In this document: in pieces, positions 1-9,319 of the stretch
Numbering within the stretch: the first letter of the stretch is position 1
Layout of the letters: each line of letters starts with the position of its first letter
Source of the DNA: Burkholderiales bacterium
GTDB lineage: Bacteria; Pseudomonadota; Gammaproteobacteria; Burkholderiales; Burkholderiaceae_C
Length of the DNA stretch: 59,503 nucleotides
Assembly: GCA_003963075.1 (NCBI GenBank)
Contig: RXJV01000076.1
Location: 1 to 59,503, forward strand
Direction of reading: 5' to 3'
Notes under the pieces: model-generated
What the model was told of the DNA's origin: nothing
What the model saw: only the letters and a program-made list of their open reading frames with translations
Database searches by the model: none
Position numbers and translations under genes: made by a program

Positions 1-188
1 GCCTGACGCGCACAGCATCGGCGGGAGCAGCCCCTCGGTGGGCGATCACCATGCTGATCGCCTGCTTCAACGGTTTGCCTCAACCACGGGGCGCCCGAAA
101 ACACCTGGCGGTGCGGCCGCCCAGGCTGCCGAGACCAAGGCCTTCGATCACCGCCTGATTCCCGCATGGCCATGAAGCCCGCCAACAC

Positions 189-212
189 AAAAAGCCCGGC
201 CAACGGCCAGGC
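189..212 (-). terminator. Rho-independent terminator of the tRNA-Val pair
   Basis: Read on the minus strand, an 8-bp stem with one mismatch (plus-strand arms 194-201 and 205-212, 3-base loop) is followed by a run of five T. It lies 26 bases past the CCA end of the distal tRNA, as expected for the end of a tRNA transcript. Confidence 0.7.
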
Positions 213-237
213 GAGTTCGAGAAGTGGGTTGGGAAGT

Positions 238-312
238 TGGTGGGCGGTGAGGGTTTCGAACCCCCGACCCCGTCCGTGTGAAGGACGTGCTCTACCCCTG
301 AGCTAACCGCCC
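238..312 (-). tRNA. tRNA-Val (CAC)
   Basis: The minus strand folds as a full cloverleaf. The acceptor stem GGGCGGT pairs with ACCGCCC and the anticodon stem CGTCC pairs with GGACG around the loop TTCACAC, giving anticodon CAC for GTG codons. The T loop is TTCGAAA and CCA is encoded. The T stem has one G-U pair (GGGGG against CCCTC), so it is slightly weaker than its neighbour's. It is the second gene of a tandem pair. Confidence 0.95.
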
Positions 313-396
313 GAGTTTTTTGCGGGGATCGGACCCCGTTTGGTTTCCCAGCTGCTGACTGCAATCAGGTCACGACAGACACATGCGTGCCGTCGT

Positions 397-471
397 TGGT
401 GGGCGGTGCAGGGTTCGAACCTGCGACCCCTGCCGTGTGAAGGCAGTGCTCTACCGCTGAGCTAACCGCCC
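397..471 (-). tRNA. tRNA-Val (CAC), second isodecoder
   Basis: Cloverleaf with the same acceptor stem and anticodon loop TTCACAC (anticodon CAC) as the neighbouring tRNA. Here the anticodon stem is CTGCC/GGCAG and the T stem GCAGG/CCTGC, both perfectly paired. CCA is encoded. The two copies differ by paired, compensating changes, so they are distinct isodecoders rather than a fresh duplication. It starts 55 bases after the stop of dnaQ and may share its transcript. Confidence 0.95.
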
Positions 472-526
472 TGAATCGCCGGGCTCGCGCCCGACATGCA
501 GCCCCAGACATCCGGGAAGCCCGCGA

Positions 527-1255
527 TTATGCCACGGGTTCAGGCGGCTCCAACGCACGCCATCGGCAGCTGCCGCCGGCGGCCTTGTCGAGGTCGGCCA
601 GCATCTTGGCGTGGGCCTCGATCTCGGCCGCATCGGCCCGCAGCACCGGCAGCACGAAACAGCTCAGGTCCACCGCGTCGACCGCGGCCTGCGCCTCGCC
701 GCCGGACGCGTCGCCGTGGTCATCCATCAGCAGCGCGTCCTGGCCGCGGGTCAGGCGGATGTAGACGTCGGCCAGCAGCTCGGCGTCAAGCAGGGCGCCG
801 TGCAGCACACGCTTGGTGTTGTCGACCTCCAGGCGGCGGCACAGCGCGTCGAGCGAGTTGGCCTTGCCGGGGAAGAGGTCGCGTGCCATCAGCAGCGTGT
901 CGCGCACGCCGGCCACATGGTCGGTCAGCACGCCGCGCTTCAGGCGCTTGAGCTCGGCATTGACGAAGCCGATGTCGAACGGCGCGTTGTGGATGACGAG
1001 CTCGGCGCCCGCCAGGTAGTCGAGCAGCTGATCGACGATTTCGGCGAACTTGGGCTTGTCGGCCAGGAACTCCTCGGTCAGTCCGTGCACCCGCAGCGCA
1101 TCCTCGTGGCTGGCGCGCTCCGGGTTGATGTAGAGGTGGAGGTTGTTGCCGGTCAGCTGGCGGTTGAGCATCTCGACGCAGCCGATCTCGATGATGCGGT
1201 CGCCCTTGTCGGCGTCGAGGCCGGTGGTTTCGGTGTCGAAGAAGATCTGCCGCAT
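527..1255 (-). CDS. dnaQ: DNA polymerase III epsilon subunit, 3'-5' proofreading exonuclease
   Basis: Exonuclease subunit of the replicative polymerase core, removing mispaired 3' nucleotides. The 242-residue product has the DEDDh signature: FDTETTGL at the N terminus (Asp7, Glu9), HNAPFDIGFV in the middle, and HGALLDAELLADVY with the catalytic His and Asp. Length fits the family. The ATG at 1255 is chosen because it begins MRQIFFDTETTG, the usual DnaQ N terminus; a longer reading would run back into lgt. The start lies 4 bases after the lgt stop, so both genes are probably one transcript. RNase T-like exonucleases share the fold, but length and N terminus favour DnaQ. Confidence 0.93.
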   Translation of the reverse strand: MRQIFFDTETTGLDADKGDRIIEIGCVEMLNRQLTGNNLHLYINPERASHEDALRVHGLTEEFLADKPKFAEIVDQLLDYLAGAELVIHNAPFDIGFVNAELKRLKRGVLTDHVAGVRDTLLMARDLFPGKANSLDALCRRLEVDNTKRVLHGALLDAELLADVYIRLTRGQDALLMDDHGDASGGEAQAAVDAVDLSCFVLPVLRADAAEIEAHAKMLADLDKAAGGSCRWRALEPPEPVA

Positions 1256-1259
1256 CGCG

Positions 1260-2081
1260 TCAGCCCGCAGGCCTTTGGTTGCGCCTGGTGGCCCACACGA
1301 AGATGGCGATGCCGGCGAGAACCATGGGCACACACAGCCACTGTCCCATGCTCAGTCCGGTGCGCGCCGCGAACTCCGTCAGAAAGGCGTCGGGCTCACG
1401 GAAATACTCGGCGGCAAATCGAAGCACGCCATAACCCACCATGAAGACACCGGAAATCTGTCCCGTCGCACGAGGCTTGCGTGCGTAGAACCACAGGATG
1501 ATGAAGAGCAGCAGGCCCTCGCCGGCCGCCTGATACAGCTGCGATGGATGCCGGGCGAAGCCCACGGGATCATTCGCTTGCGGAAAGATCATCGCCCAGG
1601 GCAAGTCGCTAGGTGCCTGGCGCCCCCACAGCTCGCCATTGACGAAATTGCCCAAACGCACCGAGACGATGCCCGTGGGCACACAGGGCGCGATCAGATC
1701 GGAAACCTCGAAGAAGCCACGCCCCCGGCGACGCGCGAACAGGAAGAGGCCGAGCAGCACGCCCAGCAGCCCACCGTGAAACGACATGCCGCCCTTCCAC
1801 ACCGCCAGCACCTCGGTCAGATGGCTGACGTAATAGTCCGGCTTGTAGAACAGGCAGTAGCCCAGACGACCACCGAGCACGACGCCGAGCACGCCGTAGA
1901 AGAGCACATCGTCGACATCCTGCTTGGTCCAGCCGACGGCCACATGCTGGGGCATGCGCGCACGCCGGCCCGCCAACCACAGAAAGAGGCCGAAAGCGAC
2001 AAGGTAGGTGATGCCGTACCAATGCACGGCGAGCGGGCCAAGGCGGACCGCGATGGGATCGAACTGGGGGTGAACCAACAT
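1260..2081 (-). CDS. lgt: Prolipoprotein diacylglyceryl transferase
   Basis: Inner-membrane enzyme that transfers diacylglycerol from phosphatidylglycerol to the lipobox cysteine of prolipoproteins, the first step of lipoprotein maturation. The 273-residue product is very hydrophobic, with about seven membrane segments. It shows the Lgt signature around [13 protein letters not shown], plus [11 protein letters not shown] and [12 protein letters not shown], which belong to conserved loops of the family. The start [12 protein letters not shown] is typical. dnaQ follows 4 bases downstream. The upstream TPR gene ends 71 bases away. Confidence 0.95.
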   Translation of the reverse strand: MLVHPQFDPIAVRLGPLAVHWYGITYLVAFGLFLWLAGRRARMPQHVAVGWTKQDVDDVLFYGVLGVVLGGRLGYCLFYKPDYYVSHLTEVLAVWKGGMSFHGGLLGVLLGLFLFARRRGRGFFEVSDLIAPCVPTGIVSVRLGNFVNGELWGRQAPSDLPWAMIFPQANDPVGFARHPSQLYQAAGEGLLLFIILWFYARKPRATGQISGVFMVGYGVLRFAAEYFREPDAFLTEFAARTGLSMGQWLCVPMVLAGIAIFVWATRRNQRPAG

Positions 2082-2152
2082 GGCTCAGTCGGGGAAGCAG
2101 GCAGCGGCGCGCATCATAGCCAGCCCCCTGCCCCGTCCCGGCTCGAGCCGGC

Positions 2153-3136
2153 TCAGGCCAGCGTCGCGAGCAGCTTCTTGGCGTCCTCGACGTTCTTCGG
2201 GTTGGCACGCTTGTTCTGCGTGAAGCGCTCCAGCGCCGCCTTCGCGCCGGCCTTGTCGCCCTTGGCCAGCAGGGCCTGGCCCAAGCGGTGGTCGATCGGC
2301 AAGCGCTCCGCGCCCTCCAGCGTGCGGGCGCGCTCCAGCGACTTGATGGCTTCATCGGGCTGCCCCATCTCGTTGAGCACGCGCCCAAGGCCGTAGGGGC
2401 CGGCCGCGTGGGCCGGGTAGTCCCGCTGCAGCGCTTCAAAGATCGCACGCGCCTTGGGCAGGTTCTTCTGCTCCATCTGCTCGAAGCCAAGGCGCAGCCA
2501 GTTGCCGCGCAACTCACGTGCCACCGTGCGGTCATCCGCCGGCTTGACGCTGGCGAGCTCGCGCTCGGCACCGGCCCAGTCCTTTTCGTTCATGGCCAGC
2601 ACGGCACGCAGCAGTTTGGCCTGCTCCGGCTGGCGGGCCTGAACTTGATCCGCGAGCTCCCTGGCCTTGGCGACGCTGCCGCCGGCAAAACTCGGTGCCA
2701 TCAGGTAGAACTGGGACAGGCCGTTGCGGGCCTCGAAGAGCGTCGGGTCGAGCTGCACGGCCTTGGCCAACTGATCCTTGGTCTTGCTGGCCAGCCCGGG
2801 CAACTTGAAGACGCTGGCCGTCATCGCCTGCTGCCCGTAGATGCGGCCCAGCGCATAGCTGCAGATCGCCTGCTGGCGCTTGTCGGCGCAAGCCTGCAGG
2901 GCCGGCAGCGCGGCGTCCATGCGGGCCGCATCGTTGTCGTCGACGGCAGCCAACGCAAGCGCGACGGCCGCCTGGTCGTCTTCGGGTTCGGCCTTGGCGC
3001 GGGCCTGGGCGGCGCGGGCCAGGTCTGCAGACCTGCCGGCATCCAGCCAGGCCTGCCATTGCGGGTCCTTCAGGACGTCGGCGGATGCAGCGGCTGCCAG
3101 CAGCGACAGCGCGAGCGGAAAAAGTCGAAATTTCAT
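2153..3136 (-). CDS. Periplasmic TPR-repeat protein, function unknown
   Basis: The 327-residue product starts with a clear signal peptide (MKFRLFPLALSLLAAAASA, cleavage after about residue 19). The remainder is Ala- and Leu-rich helical repeats: sequences such as LDPTLFEARNGLSQFYL and YPAHAAGPYGLGRVLNEMG match the TPR pattern of small residues at fixed spacing. It has no catalytic motif, so it is probably a scaffold or assembly factor in the periplasm. It sits in the same direction as lgt, 71 bases upstream, and behind a LysR gene; neither neighbour explains its role. Confidence 0.75.
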   Translation of the reverse strand: MKFRLFPLALSLLAAAASADVLKDPQWQAWLDAGRSADLARAAQARAKAEPEDDQAAVALALAAVDDNDAARMDAALPALQACADKRQQAICSYALGRIYGQQAMTASVFKLPGLASKTKDQLAKAVQLDPTLFEARNGLSQFYLMAPSFAGGSVAKARELADQVQARQPEQAKLLRAVLAMNEKDWAGAERELASVKPADDRTVARELRGNWLRLGFEQMEQKNLPKARAIFEALQRDYPAHAAGPYGLGRVLNEMGQPDEAIKSLERARTLEGAERLPIDHRLGQALLAKGDKAGAKAALERFTQNKRANPKNVEDAKKLLATLA

Positions 3137-3211
3137 GAATTGCTCTCCATTGCGACCCGCATTGAACGCGCCGCGACCGCCCGCCGACGCCGGGGTTTAC
3201 GAGATGTGACT

Positions 3212-4078
3212 TCAGGCATGCCGGCTCACGTGTTCGACGAAGCGCGCCACGGCAGGCGATGCGTCCGAGCGCCAGATCAGACTGGTCTCAACCTCGGGCG
3301 CGCCTGGCATCGCGCGGTAACTCACCCCGGCACGCTGCAGGCCCTGCAGGCTGGCTGGCACCCAGGCCACGCCAATGGCCGCCGACACCAGGTTGATGAT
3401 GGTCTGCATCTGGATCGCTTCCTGGCCGATCTGCACGCCCTGGCCGGCGCCGCCATGATGGGTCAGGATGGCGTCGTACAGCGACGGTGCCACCTCGCGC
3501 GGGAAGATGACCAGCGGCGCCGCGCGGCACTGGGCATCGGTGGGCGGCCGATCGCTGCTGGGCAGGGCCAGCACCAGCGGCTCGATGCCAACGGACAGCC
3601 GCTCGAAGCCCGCCGGTGCATCGCCGGGCGTGTGGATGACGAAGCCGGCATCGATATTGCCGGCGGCGAAGTCGCGCAGTTGCACATCCAGCGTCGCCTC
3701 GCGCAGCGCCAGGGACACCTGGGGGCAGGCCTCGCGAAACGAGCGCAGCCACAGCGGCAGGCCGCCAAAGCCGACCGTTGAAACGAAGGCCAGGCGCAGC
3801 CGTCCGGCGAGGCCCCGGGCCACGGCCCTCACCTCCTGCGGCAGCGCCGCGGCCTCGGCCAGCAGCCTGGTCGCCAGGGCCTGCAGCGCCGTACCGGCCG
3901 GCGTCAGCCTCACGCTGCGGCTGCTGCGCTCGAAGAGCTGCACGCCGAGCTGGGCTTCCAGCTTGCGCACGGCCTGGGTCAGCGGCGGCTGGCTCATGTG
4001 CAGCGCCTGGGCCGCACGGCCAAAGTGCAGCAGCTCAGCCACCGCGAGGAATTGCTGGAGGGGACGCAGTTCGATCAT
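3212..4078 (-). CDS. LysR-family transcriptional regulator, divergent from ilvD
   Basis: DNA-binding regulator of 288 residues. Residues 1-60 form a winged HTH (LRPLQQFLAVAELLHFGRAAQALHMSQPPLTQAVRKLE, given here in part as QPPLTQAVRKLEAQLG), and the rest is the periplasmic-binding-like effector domain ending near residue 285. The ATG at 4078 gives the usual LysR N terminus MIELRPLQQFL; the reading frame stays open upstream but has no LysR character. The gene is divergent from ilvD with a 91-base gap, the classic LysR layout, so it may regulate dihydroxyacid dehydratase; this is an inference. The effector is unknown. Confidence 0.88.
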   Translation of the reverse strand: MIELRPLQQFLAVAELLHFGRAAQALHMSQPPLTQAVRKLEAQLGVQLFERSSRSVRLTPAGTALQALATRLLAEAAALPQEVRAVARGLAGRLRLAFVSTVGFGGLPLWLRSFREACPQVSLALREATLDVQLRDFAAGNIDAGFVIHTPGDAPAGFERLSVGIEPLVLALPSSDRPPTDAQCRAAPLVIFPREVAPSLYDAILTHHGGAGQGVQIGQEAIQMQTIINLVSAAIGVAWVPASLQGLQRAGVSYRAMPGAPEVETSLIWRSDASPAVARFVEHVSRHA

Positions 4079-4169
4079 TGATTCACCGCAGATATCAATA
4101 AAACACGAACAATATATTTGATGCGAAGGCTTCCAAGCGCCACACTGGCGCCATCGACAGGAGACCTTG

Positions 4170-5849
4170 ATGAGCTTCAACCGCCGCAGCAGGAACATCA
4201 CCGAGGGCGTGGCCCGTGCGCCCAACCGCTCCATGTACTACGGCATGGGCTACCAGGAGAGCGACTTCGGCAAGCCGATGATCGGCATCGCCAACGGCCA
4301 CTCGACGATCACACCCTGCAACTCCGGCCTGCAAAAGCTCGCCGACGCGGCGGTCATCGGCCTGAAGGCTGCGGGCGCCAATGCCCAGCTGTTCGGCACG
4401 CCCACCATCTCCGACGGCATGGCCATGGGTACCGAGGGCATGAAGTACTCGCTGGTGTCGCGCGAGGTCATCGCTGACTGCGTCGAGACCTGCGTCGGCG
4501 GCCAATGGCTGGATGGCGTGATGGTCATCGGCGGCTGCGACAAGAACATGCCCGGCGGCATGATGGGCATGCTGCGCGCCAATGTGCCGGCCCTCTACAT
4601 CTACGGCGGCACGATCAAGCCCGGCCACTACAAGGGCCAGGATCTGAACATCGTCAGCGTCTTCGAGGCCGTGGGCCAGTTCAGCGCCGGCAAGATGAGC
4701 GAGGAAGACTTCTGCCAGATCGAGAAACGCGCGATCCCCGGCAGCGGCTCCTGCGGCGGCATGTACACCGCGAACACCATGAGCTCGGCCTTCGAGGCGC
4801 TGGGCATGAGCCTGCCCTACTCATCCACGATGTCCAATGTCGAGGACGAGGTGGTCGAGAACGTGAAGAAGGCCTCCGCGGTGCTGGTCGAGGCGGTCAA
4901 GGCCGACCTGAAGCCGCGCGACATCGTCACCAAGAAGTCCATCGAGAACGCCGTCGCCGTGATCATGGCCACCGGCGGCTCGACCAATGCGGTGCTGCAT
5001 TTCCTGGCCATCGCCCACGCGGCAGGCGTGGACTGGAGCATCGACGACTACGAACGCATGCGCAAAAAGGTCCCGGTGCTGTGCGACCTCAAACCGAGCG
5101 GCCAGTTCCTGGCGGTGGATCTGCACAAGGCCGGCGGCATCCCGGCCGTGATGAAGGAGCTGCTCAAGGCCGGCCTGCTGCATGGCGACTGCATCACCAT
5201 CACCGGCAAGACGGTGGCCGAGAACCTCGCCGAGGTGCCCGATCTGTCGCCCGAGCAGCAGGTCATCCGCCCGGCGTCTCAGCCCATCTACGCCCAGGGT
5301 CACCTGGCCATCCTGAAGGGCAACCTCAGCCCCGAGGGCTGCGTCGCCAAGATCACCGGGCTGAAGAATCCCGTCATCACCGGCCCGGCGCGCGTGTTCG
5401 ACGACGAGCAGTCGGCGTTGGCCGCCATCATGGCCGGCAATATCGTCGCCGGCGACGTGATGGTGCTGCGCTACCTCGGCCCCAAGGGCGGTCCGGGCAT
5501 GCCCGAGATGCTGGCACCCACCGGCGCGCTGATCGGCCAGGGACTCGGAGAGAGCGTGGGCCTGATCACCGATGGCCGTTTCTCAGGGGGCACCTGGGGC
5601 ATGGTGGTGGGCCATGTGGCGCCCGAGGCCTACGAGGGCGGCGTCATCGCCCTCGTGCAGGAGGGCGACACCATCACCATCGACGCCCACCGGCTGCTGC
5701 TGGAGCTGCAGGTCAGCGATGAGGAGTTGGCGCGGCGGCGCGCGGCCTGGGTCAAGCCGGCGCCACGCTACACCCGCGGCGTGCTGGCCAAGTTTGCGAA
5801 GAACGCATCCAGCGCCAGTTCCGGCGCGGTGCTGGACCGCTTCGACTGA
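4170..5849 (+). CDS. ilvD: Dihydroxy-acid dehydratase
   Basis: Catalyses the penultimate step of valine and isoleucine synthesis (dihydroxyacid to 2-oxoacid), using an Fe-S cluster. The 559-residue product has the family's signatures: [11 protein letters not shown] and [14 protein letters not shown] supply cluster cysteines, and [15 protein letters not shown] lies near the C terminus. The ATG at 4170 is chosen over a TTG three bases earlier because AGGAGA lies 5 bases before it and [13 protein letters not shown] matches the family. A LysR gene is divergent upstream. Confidence 0.96.
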   Translation: MSFNRRSRNITEGVARAPNRSMYYGMGYQESDFGKPMIGIANGHSTITPCNSGLQKLADAAVIGLKAAGANAQLFGTPTISDGMAMGTEGMKYSLVSREVIADCVETCVGGQWLDGVMVIGGCDKNMPGGMMGMLRANVPALYIYGGTIKPGHYKGQDLNIVSVFEAVGQFSAGKMSEEDFCQIEKRAIPGSGSCGGMYTANTMSSAFEALGMSLPYSSTMSNVEDEVVENVKKASAVLVEAVKADLKPRDIVTKKSIENAVAVIMATGGSTNAVLHFLAIAHAAGVDWSIDDYERMRKKVPVLCDLKPSGQFLAVDLHKAGGIPAVMKELLKAGLLHGDCITITGKTVAENLAEVPDLSPEQQVIRPASQPIYAQGHLAILKGNLSPEGCVAKITGLKNPVITGPARVFDDEQSALAAIMAGNIVAGDVMVLRYLGPKGGPGMPEMLAPTGALIGQGLGESVGLITDGRFSGGTWGMVVGHVAPEAYEGGVIALVQEGDTITIDAHRLLLELQVSDEELARRRAAWVKPAPRYTRGVLAKFAKNASSASSGAVLDRFD

Positions 5850-5863
5850 CGCGGCGCTGCGGG

Positions 5864-6124
5864 TCAGCGCTTCTTCTTGGCCCCGGGCCTGAACTGCCCG
5901 AGGGCCTCCAGAGCCTTCTCGCGCCGCTGGGCCTTTTTTGCGTCCATCGCCTCCATGGCCTTGCGCTGGGTCAGCCCGGTCGCGTCGGAAAACATCCACC
6001 ATGCCAGCGCGAGCCCGAAGGGCGACAGCACGATGGCCCAGGCCCAGAAACCATCCTGGTGGAACTGAACAAAGCCGCCAAGCTTGAGCACGATCAACAG
6101 CACGCCGATCAACACGAATGCCAT
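5864..6124 (-). CDS. Small Trp-rich membrane protein, TIGR04438 type
   Basis: An 86-residue protein starting MAFVLIGVLLIVLKLGG. It has two hydrophobic segments (about residues 1-15 and 27-45), a Trp-containing stretch FWAWAIVLSPFGLALAWWMF and a highly basic tail ending PGAKKKR. This layout fits the small Trp-rich family common in Burkholderiales; the family name is from memory. The start at 6124 begins at the first hydrophobic segment; a longer frame exists but its extra residues look non-coding. Function unknown. It is convergent with ilvD and divergent from the cytochrome gene. Confidence 0.75.
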   Translation of the reverse strand: MAFVLIGVLLIVLKLGGFVQFHQDGFWAWAIVLSPFGLALAWWMFSDATGLTQRKAMEAMDAKKAQRREKALEALGQFRPGAKKKR

Positions 6125-6183
6125 GCGGCATCTCCTTCGGGTATCTTTGCAGTCACTGTAGTCCAACATCCCGAAAGGTTTGC

Positions 6184-6480
6184 ATGAAAGTCCTGATCCT
6201 CAGCCTGGCGTTGATCGCCCCCGCCGCCTTCGCCAACCAGGAGCTGGCGCAGAAGAAGAACTGCATGGCCTGCCATGCGCTGGACAAAAAGCTGGTCGGC
6301 CCGGCCTACAAGGATGTCGCGGCCAAATATGCCAAGGACAAGGACGCCTACAAGAAGCTGGCCGAGAAGATCCAGAAGGGCGGCTCCGGCGTCTGGGGCC
6401 CCGTGCCCATGCCGGCCAACGCCCAGGTGAACCCCGCCGAGGCCGAGACCCTGGCCAAGTGGGTGTTGACCATCAAGTAA
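6184..6480 (+). CDS. Periplasmic monohaem cytochrome c (c551/c552 type)
   Basis: Small electron carrier of 98 residues. A signal peptide (MKVLILSLALIAPAAFA) precedes mature sequence NQELAQKKNCMACHALDKK, where CMACH is the covalent haem site. The likely axial Met is in GPVPMPANAQV, and the C-terminal helix is AETLAKWVLTI. The total length matches cytochrome c551/c552 precursors. AAAGG lies a few bases before the ATG. It is followed by a hairpin terminator shared with the convergent acs gene. Confidence 0.92.
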   Translation: MKVLILSLALIAPAAFANQELAQKKNCMACHALDKKLVGPAYKDVAAKYAKDKDAYKKLAEKIQKGGSGVWGPVPMPANAQVNPAEAETLAKWVLTIK

Positions 6481-6527
6481 ACCGCCCCGCCCGGCGGACC
6501 CTGCCCCGCTCGACGCGCAGGAAGTGA

Positions 6528-6551
6528 AAAGGCCCGCTGACGCGGGCCTTT
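6528..6551. terminator. Bidirectional hairpin terminator between cytochrome c and acs
   Basis: Perfect 10-bp stem AAAGGCCCGC / GCGGGCCTTT with a 4-base loop, between the convergent cytochrome c and acs genes. A-rich and T-rich arms at the two ends let it act in either direction. Confidence 0.75.
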
Positions 6552-6572
6552 GCGTTGGGGCAAGACGGTGGA

Positions 6573-8534
6573 TCAGTAGGCCTGCCCGAGCTGCTCCAGG
6601 ATGGCGGGATTTTCGAGGGTGCTGGTGTCCTGCGTGACGCTTTCCCCCTTGGCCACCGAGCGAAGCAGGCGCCGCATGATCTTGCCGGAGCGGGTCTTGG
6701 GCAGGTTGTCACCAAAGCGGATGTCCTTGGGCTTGGCGATCGGGCCGATCTCCTTGGCCACATGGTCGCGCAGCTGCTTGGCAATGGCCTTGGCCTCGTC
6801 GCCGGTCGGGCGCGGGCGCTTCAGCACGACGAAGGCGCAGATGGCCTCGCCGGTGGTGTCGTCCGGCCGCCCCACGACGGCCGCCTCGGCCACCAGTTCG
6901 GTGCAGCTCACCAGGGCCGATTCGATTTCCATCGTGCCCATGCGATGGCCCGACACGTTCAGCACGTCGTCGATGCGGCCGGTGATCGTGAAGTAGCCGG
7001 TCTCGGCATCGCGGATGGCGCCATCCCCGGCCAGGTAATAGCCCTTGAGCTCGGCCGGGTAGTAGCTCTTCTTGAAGCGCTCGGGGTCGCCCCAGATCGT
7101 GCGGATCATGCTGGGCCAGGGCTTCTTGACGACCAGGATGCCGCCCTGGCCGTTGGGCACATCGTTGCCGGTCTCGTCGACGATGGCGGCCGTGATGCCC
7201 GGGAAGGGCAGCGTGCAGGAGCCGGGCACCAGCGTCGTCACGCCGGGCAGCGGCGTGATCATGTGGCCGCCGGTCTCGGTCTGCCAGAAGGTGTCGACGA
7301 TGGGGCAGCGGCCGCCGCCGACATGCTCGTGGTACCACTCCCAGGCCGCGGGGTTGATCGGCTCGCCCACCGAGCCGAGCAGGCGCAACGACGACAGGTC
7401 GTAGTTCTTGGGATGCACGGCCGCGTTGGTCTCCGCCGCCTTGATCAGCGAGCGGATCGCCGTGGGCGCCGTGTAGAAGATGCTGACCTTGTGCTTCTGG
7501 ATCATCTGCCAGAAGCGGCCGGCGTCCGGGTAGGTGGGCACGCCCTCGAACACGATCTCGGTGCCGCCCAGCGCCAGCGGGCCATAGGCGATGTAGCTGT
7601 GGCCGGTGACCCAGCCGATGTCGGCCGTGCACCAGAACACGTCGTCGTCCTTCAGGTCGAAGGTCCACTTCGTGGTGAGCGCCGCATGCAGCAGGTAGCC
7701 GCCGCTGCTGTGCTGCACCCCCTTGGGCTTGCCGGTGGAGCCCGAGGTGTAGAGCAGGAACAGCGGATGCTCGGCCTCGACCCACTCCGGCGGGCAGGTG
7801 CTGGGCTGGGCGGCGGTCAGCTCGTGCAGCCACAGGTCCCGGCCTTCGGTCCACCCAATGCTGCCGCCGGTGCGCTTGTAGACGATGACGTCCTTGAGCG
7901 TCGGGCAGGCGTTGTCGGCCAGGGCCTCATCGACGATGGCCTTCAGCGGCAGGGATTTGCCGCCACGCTGCTGCTCGTCGGCGCAGATCAGCGCCACGGC
8001 ACCGGCGTCCTGGACGCGGTCACGCAGGGACTGGGCCGAGAAGCCGCCAAACACCACCGAGTGCGTCGCGCCGATGCGGGCGCAGGCCTGCATGGCCACC
8101 ACGCCTTCCACCGACATCGGCATGTAGATGACGACGCGATCACCCTTCTGGATGCCACGGGCCTTCAGCGCATTTGCCAGCTGGCTCACGCGCGCCAGCA
8201 GGTCGGCATAGGTCACGGTCGTGACGGCGCCGTCATCCGCCTCGAAGATCAGCGCCGTCTTGCCGCCCTTGCCCGCCTCCACATGCCGGTCCAGACAGTT
8301 GTAGGAGACATTGAGCTTGCCGTCCTCGAACCACTTGAAGAACGGCGCCTCGCTGTCGTTGAGGGTCTTGGTGAACGGCGTCTGCCAGCTCAGCAGCTCG
8401 CGGGCCAGGCGCGCCCAGTAGCCGGCGTAGTCCGCTTCGGCCTCGGCCACCAGCGCCGCATAGCCCGCTTCGCCCTTGACATGGGCTTGGGCAACCCAGT
8501 CGGCGCTGGGGGCGTAGGTGTTCAGCGTGCTCAT
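6573..8534 (-). CDS. acs: Acetyl-CoA synthetase (AMP-forming)
   Basis: Activates acetate to acetyl-CoA through acetyl-AMP. The 653-residue product has the P-loop-like [15 protein letters not shown] motif, the adenylate-forming core, [10 protein letters not shown], and the C-terminal [13 protein letters not shown] whose Lys is the acetylation-controlled residue in this family. The ATG at 8534 is preceded by AGGAGA and gives [13 protein letters not shown]; the frame's longer upstream part lacks family similarity. It is divergent from the YqhA-type gene with 109 bases between. Confidence 0.96.
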   Translation of the reverse strand: MSTLNTYAPSADWVAQAHVKGEAGYAALVAEAEADYAGYWARLARELLSWQTPFTKTLNDSEAPFFKWFEDGKLNVSYNCLDRHVEAGKGGKTALIFEADDGAVTTVTYADLLARVSQLANALKARGIQKGDRVVIYMPMSVEGVVAMQACARIGATHSVVFGGFSAQSLRDRVQDAGAVALICADEQQRGGKSLPLKAIVDEALADNACPTLKDVIVYKRTGGSIGWTEGRDLWLHELTAAQPSTCPPEWVEAEHPLFLLYTSGSTGKPKGVQHSSGGYLLHAALTTKWTFDLKDDDVFWCTADIGWVTGHSYIAYGPLALGGTEIVFEGVPTYPDAGRFWQMIQKHKVSIFYTAPTAIRSLIKAAETNAAVHPKNYDLSSLRLLGSVGEPINPAAWEWYHEHVGGGRCPIVDTFWQTETGGHMITPLPGVTTLVPGSCTLPFPGITAAIVDETGNDVPNGQGGILVVKKPWPSMIRTIWGDPERFKKSYYPAELKGYYLAGDGAIRDAETGYFTITGRIDDVLNVSGHRMGTMEIESALVSCTELVAEAAVVGRPDDTTGEAICAFVVLKRPRPTGDEAKAIAKQLRDHVAKEIGPIAKPKDIRFGDNLPKTRSGKIMRRLLRSVAKGESVTQDTSTLENPAILEQLGQAY

Positions 8535-8643
8535 GGACGATCTCCTGAAAATTGACTTGCGATGCACTGTGCACGGAACGACTGACGATGCCCTGACGGC
8601 GTGACATGGGTCACAATCCGGCGCCGTTGTTCCCGAGCCGCCC

Positions 8644-9264
8644 ATGCGCCCCGACCCCCAGTTGCGCCCCCTGCCCCGCCTGATCTTCGCCAGCCGCTGG
8701 CTGCAGCTGCCGCTGTACCTCGGGCTGATCGCCGCACAGGCCGTCTACGTGTTCCAGTTCTGGACCGAGCTGGTGCATCTGATCGAGGCCGCCTTCGGCG
8801 ACCAACATGCGCTCGAGATGCTGGTCAAGAGCATTGGCTACAAGAGCGCTGCGATCAAGGATGCCGCGGGCGACGTGGTCGGCTACGAGCCCATCGCCAA
8901 GCTCAACGAGACCATCCTGATGCTGGTGGTGCTGGGCCTGATCGACGTGGTGATGATCTCGAACCTGCTCATCATGGTCATCGTCGGCGGCTACGAGACC
9001 TTTGTCTCGCGCATGGACCTCGCCGGCCACCCGGACCAGCCCGAATGGCTCAGCCATGTGAACGCTTCGGTGCTGAAGGTCAAGCTCGCCACGGCCATCA
9101 TCGGCATCAGCTCCATCCACCTGCTCAAGACCTTCATCAACGCCGACAACTACGGCGAGAAGACCCTGCTGTGGCAGACATTGATCCATGTCGCATTCCT
9201 GCTGTCGGCCATGGCCATTGCCTACACGGACCGGCTGCTGCCCGCCCCCGAGCACAAGCATTGA
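8644..9264 (+). CDS. YqhA/UPF0114-family inner-membrane protein
   Basis: A 206-residue protein with about three to four membrane segments (residues about 14-40, 100-125, 150-165 and 170-195). Sequence such as [20 protein letters not shown] and [12 protein letters not shown] fits the UPF0114 (YqhA, TIGR00645) family, whose function is not established. It stands between acs (divergent) and fumarase, 55 bases upstream of the latter, and could be co-transcribed with it. Confidence 0.85.
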   Translation: MRPDPQLRPLPRLIFASRWLQLPLYLGLIAAQAVYVFQFWTELVHLIEAAFGDQHALEMLVKSIGYKSAAIKDAAGDVVGYEPIAKLNETILMLVVLGLIDVVMISNLLIMVIVGGYETFVSRMDLAGHPDQPEWLSHVNASVLKVKLATAIIGISSIHLLKTFINADNYGEKTLLWQTLIHVAFLLSAMAIAYTDRLLPAPEHKH

Positions 9265-9319
9265 TCCTGGCGCGGTCGCCGGATAATCCCTGCCGTAGTC
9301 CACCTCACCCGACTCCGCC

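Noticed and set aside
2-175. Open frame on the plus strand and, on the minus strand, a short frame from 52 beginning MVIAHRG that recalls glycerophosphodiesterases
   Set aside because: Too short, at the window edge, and the residues after HRG do not continue the family motif. No gene can be supported.
4079-4169. AT-rich T-N11-A type LysR box between the LysR gene and ilvD
   Set aside because: Several overlapping candidates; no clear dyad could be chosen by eye.
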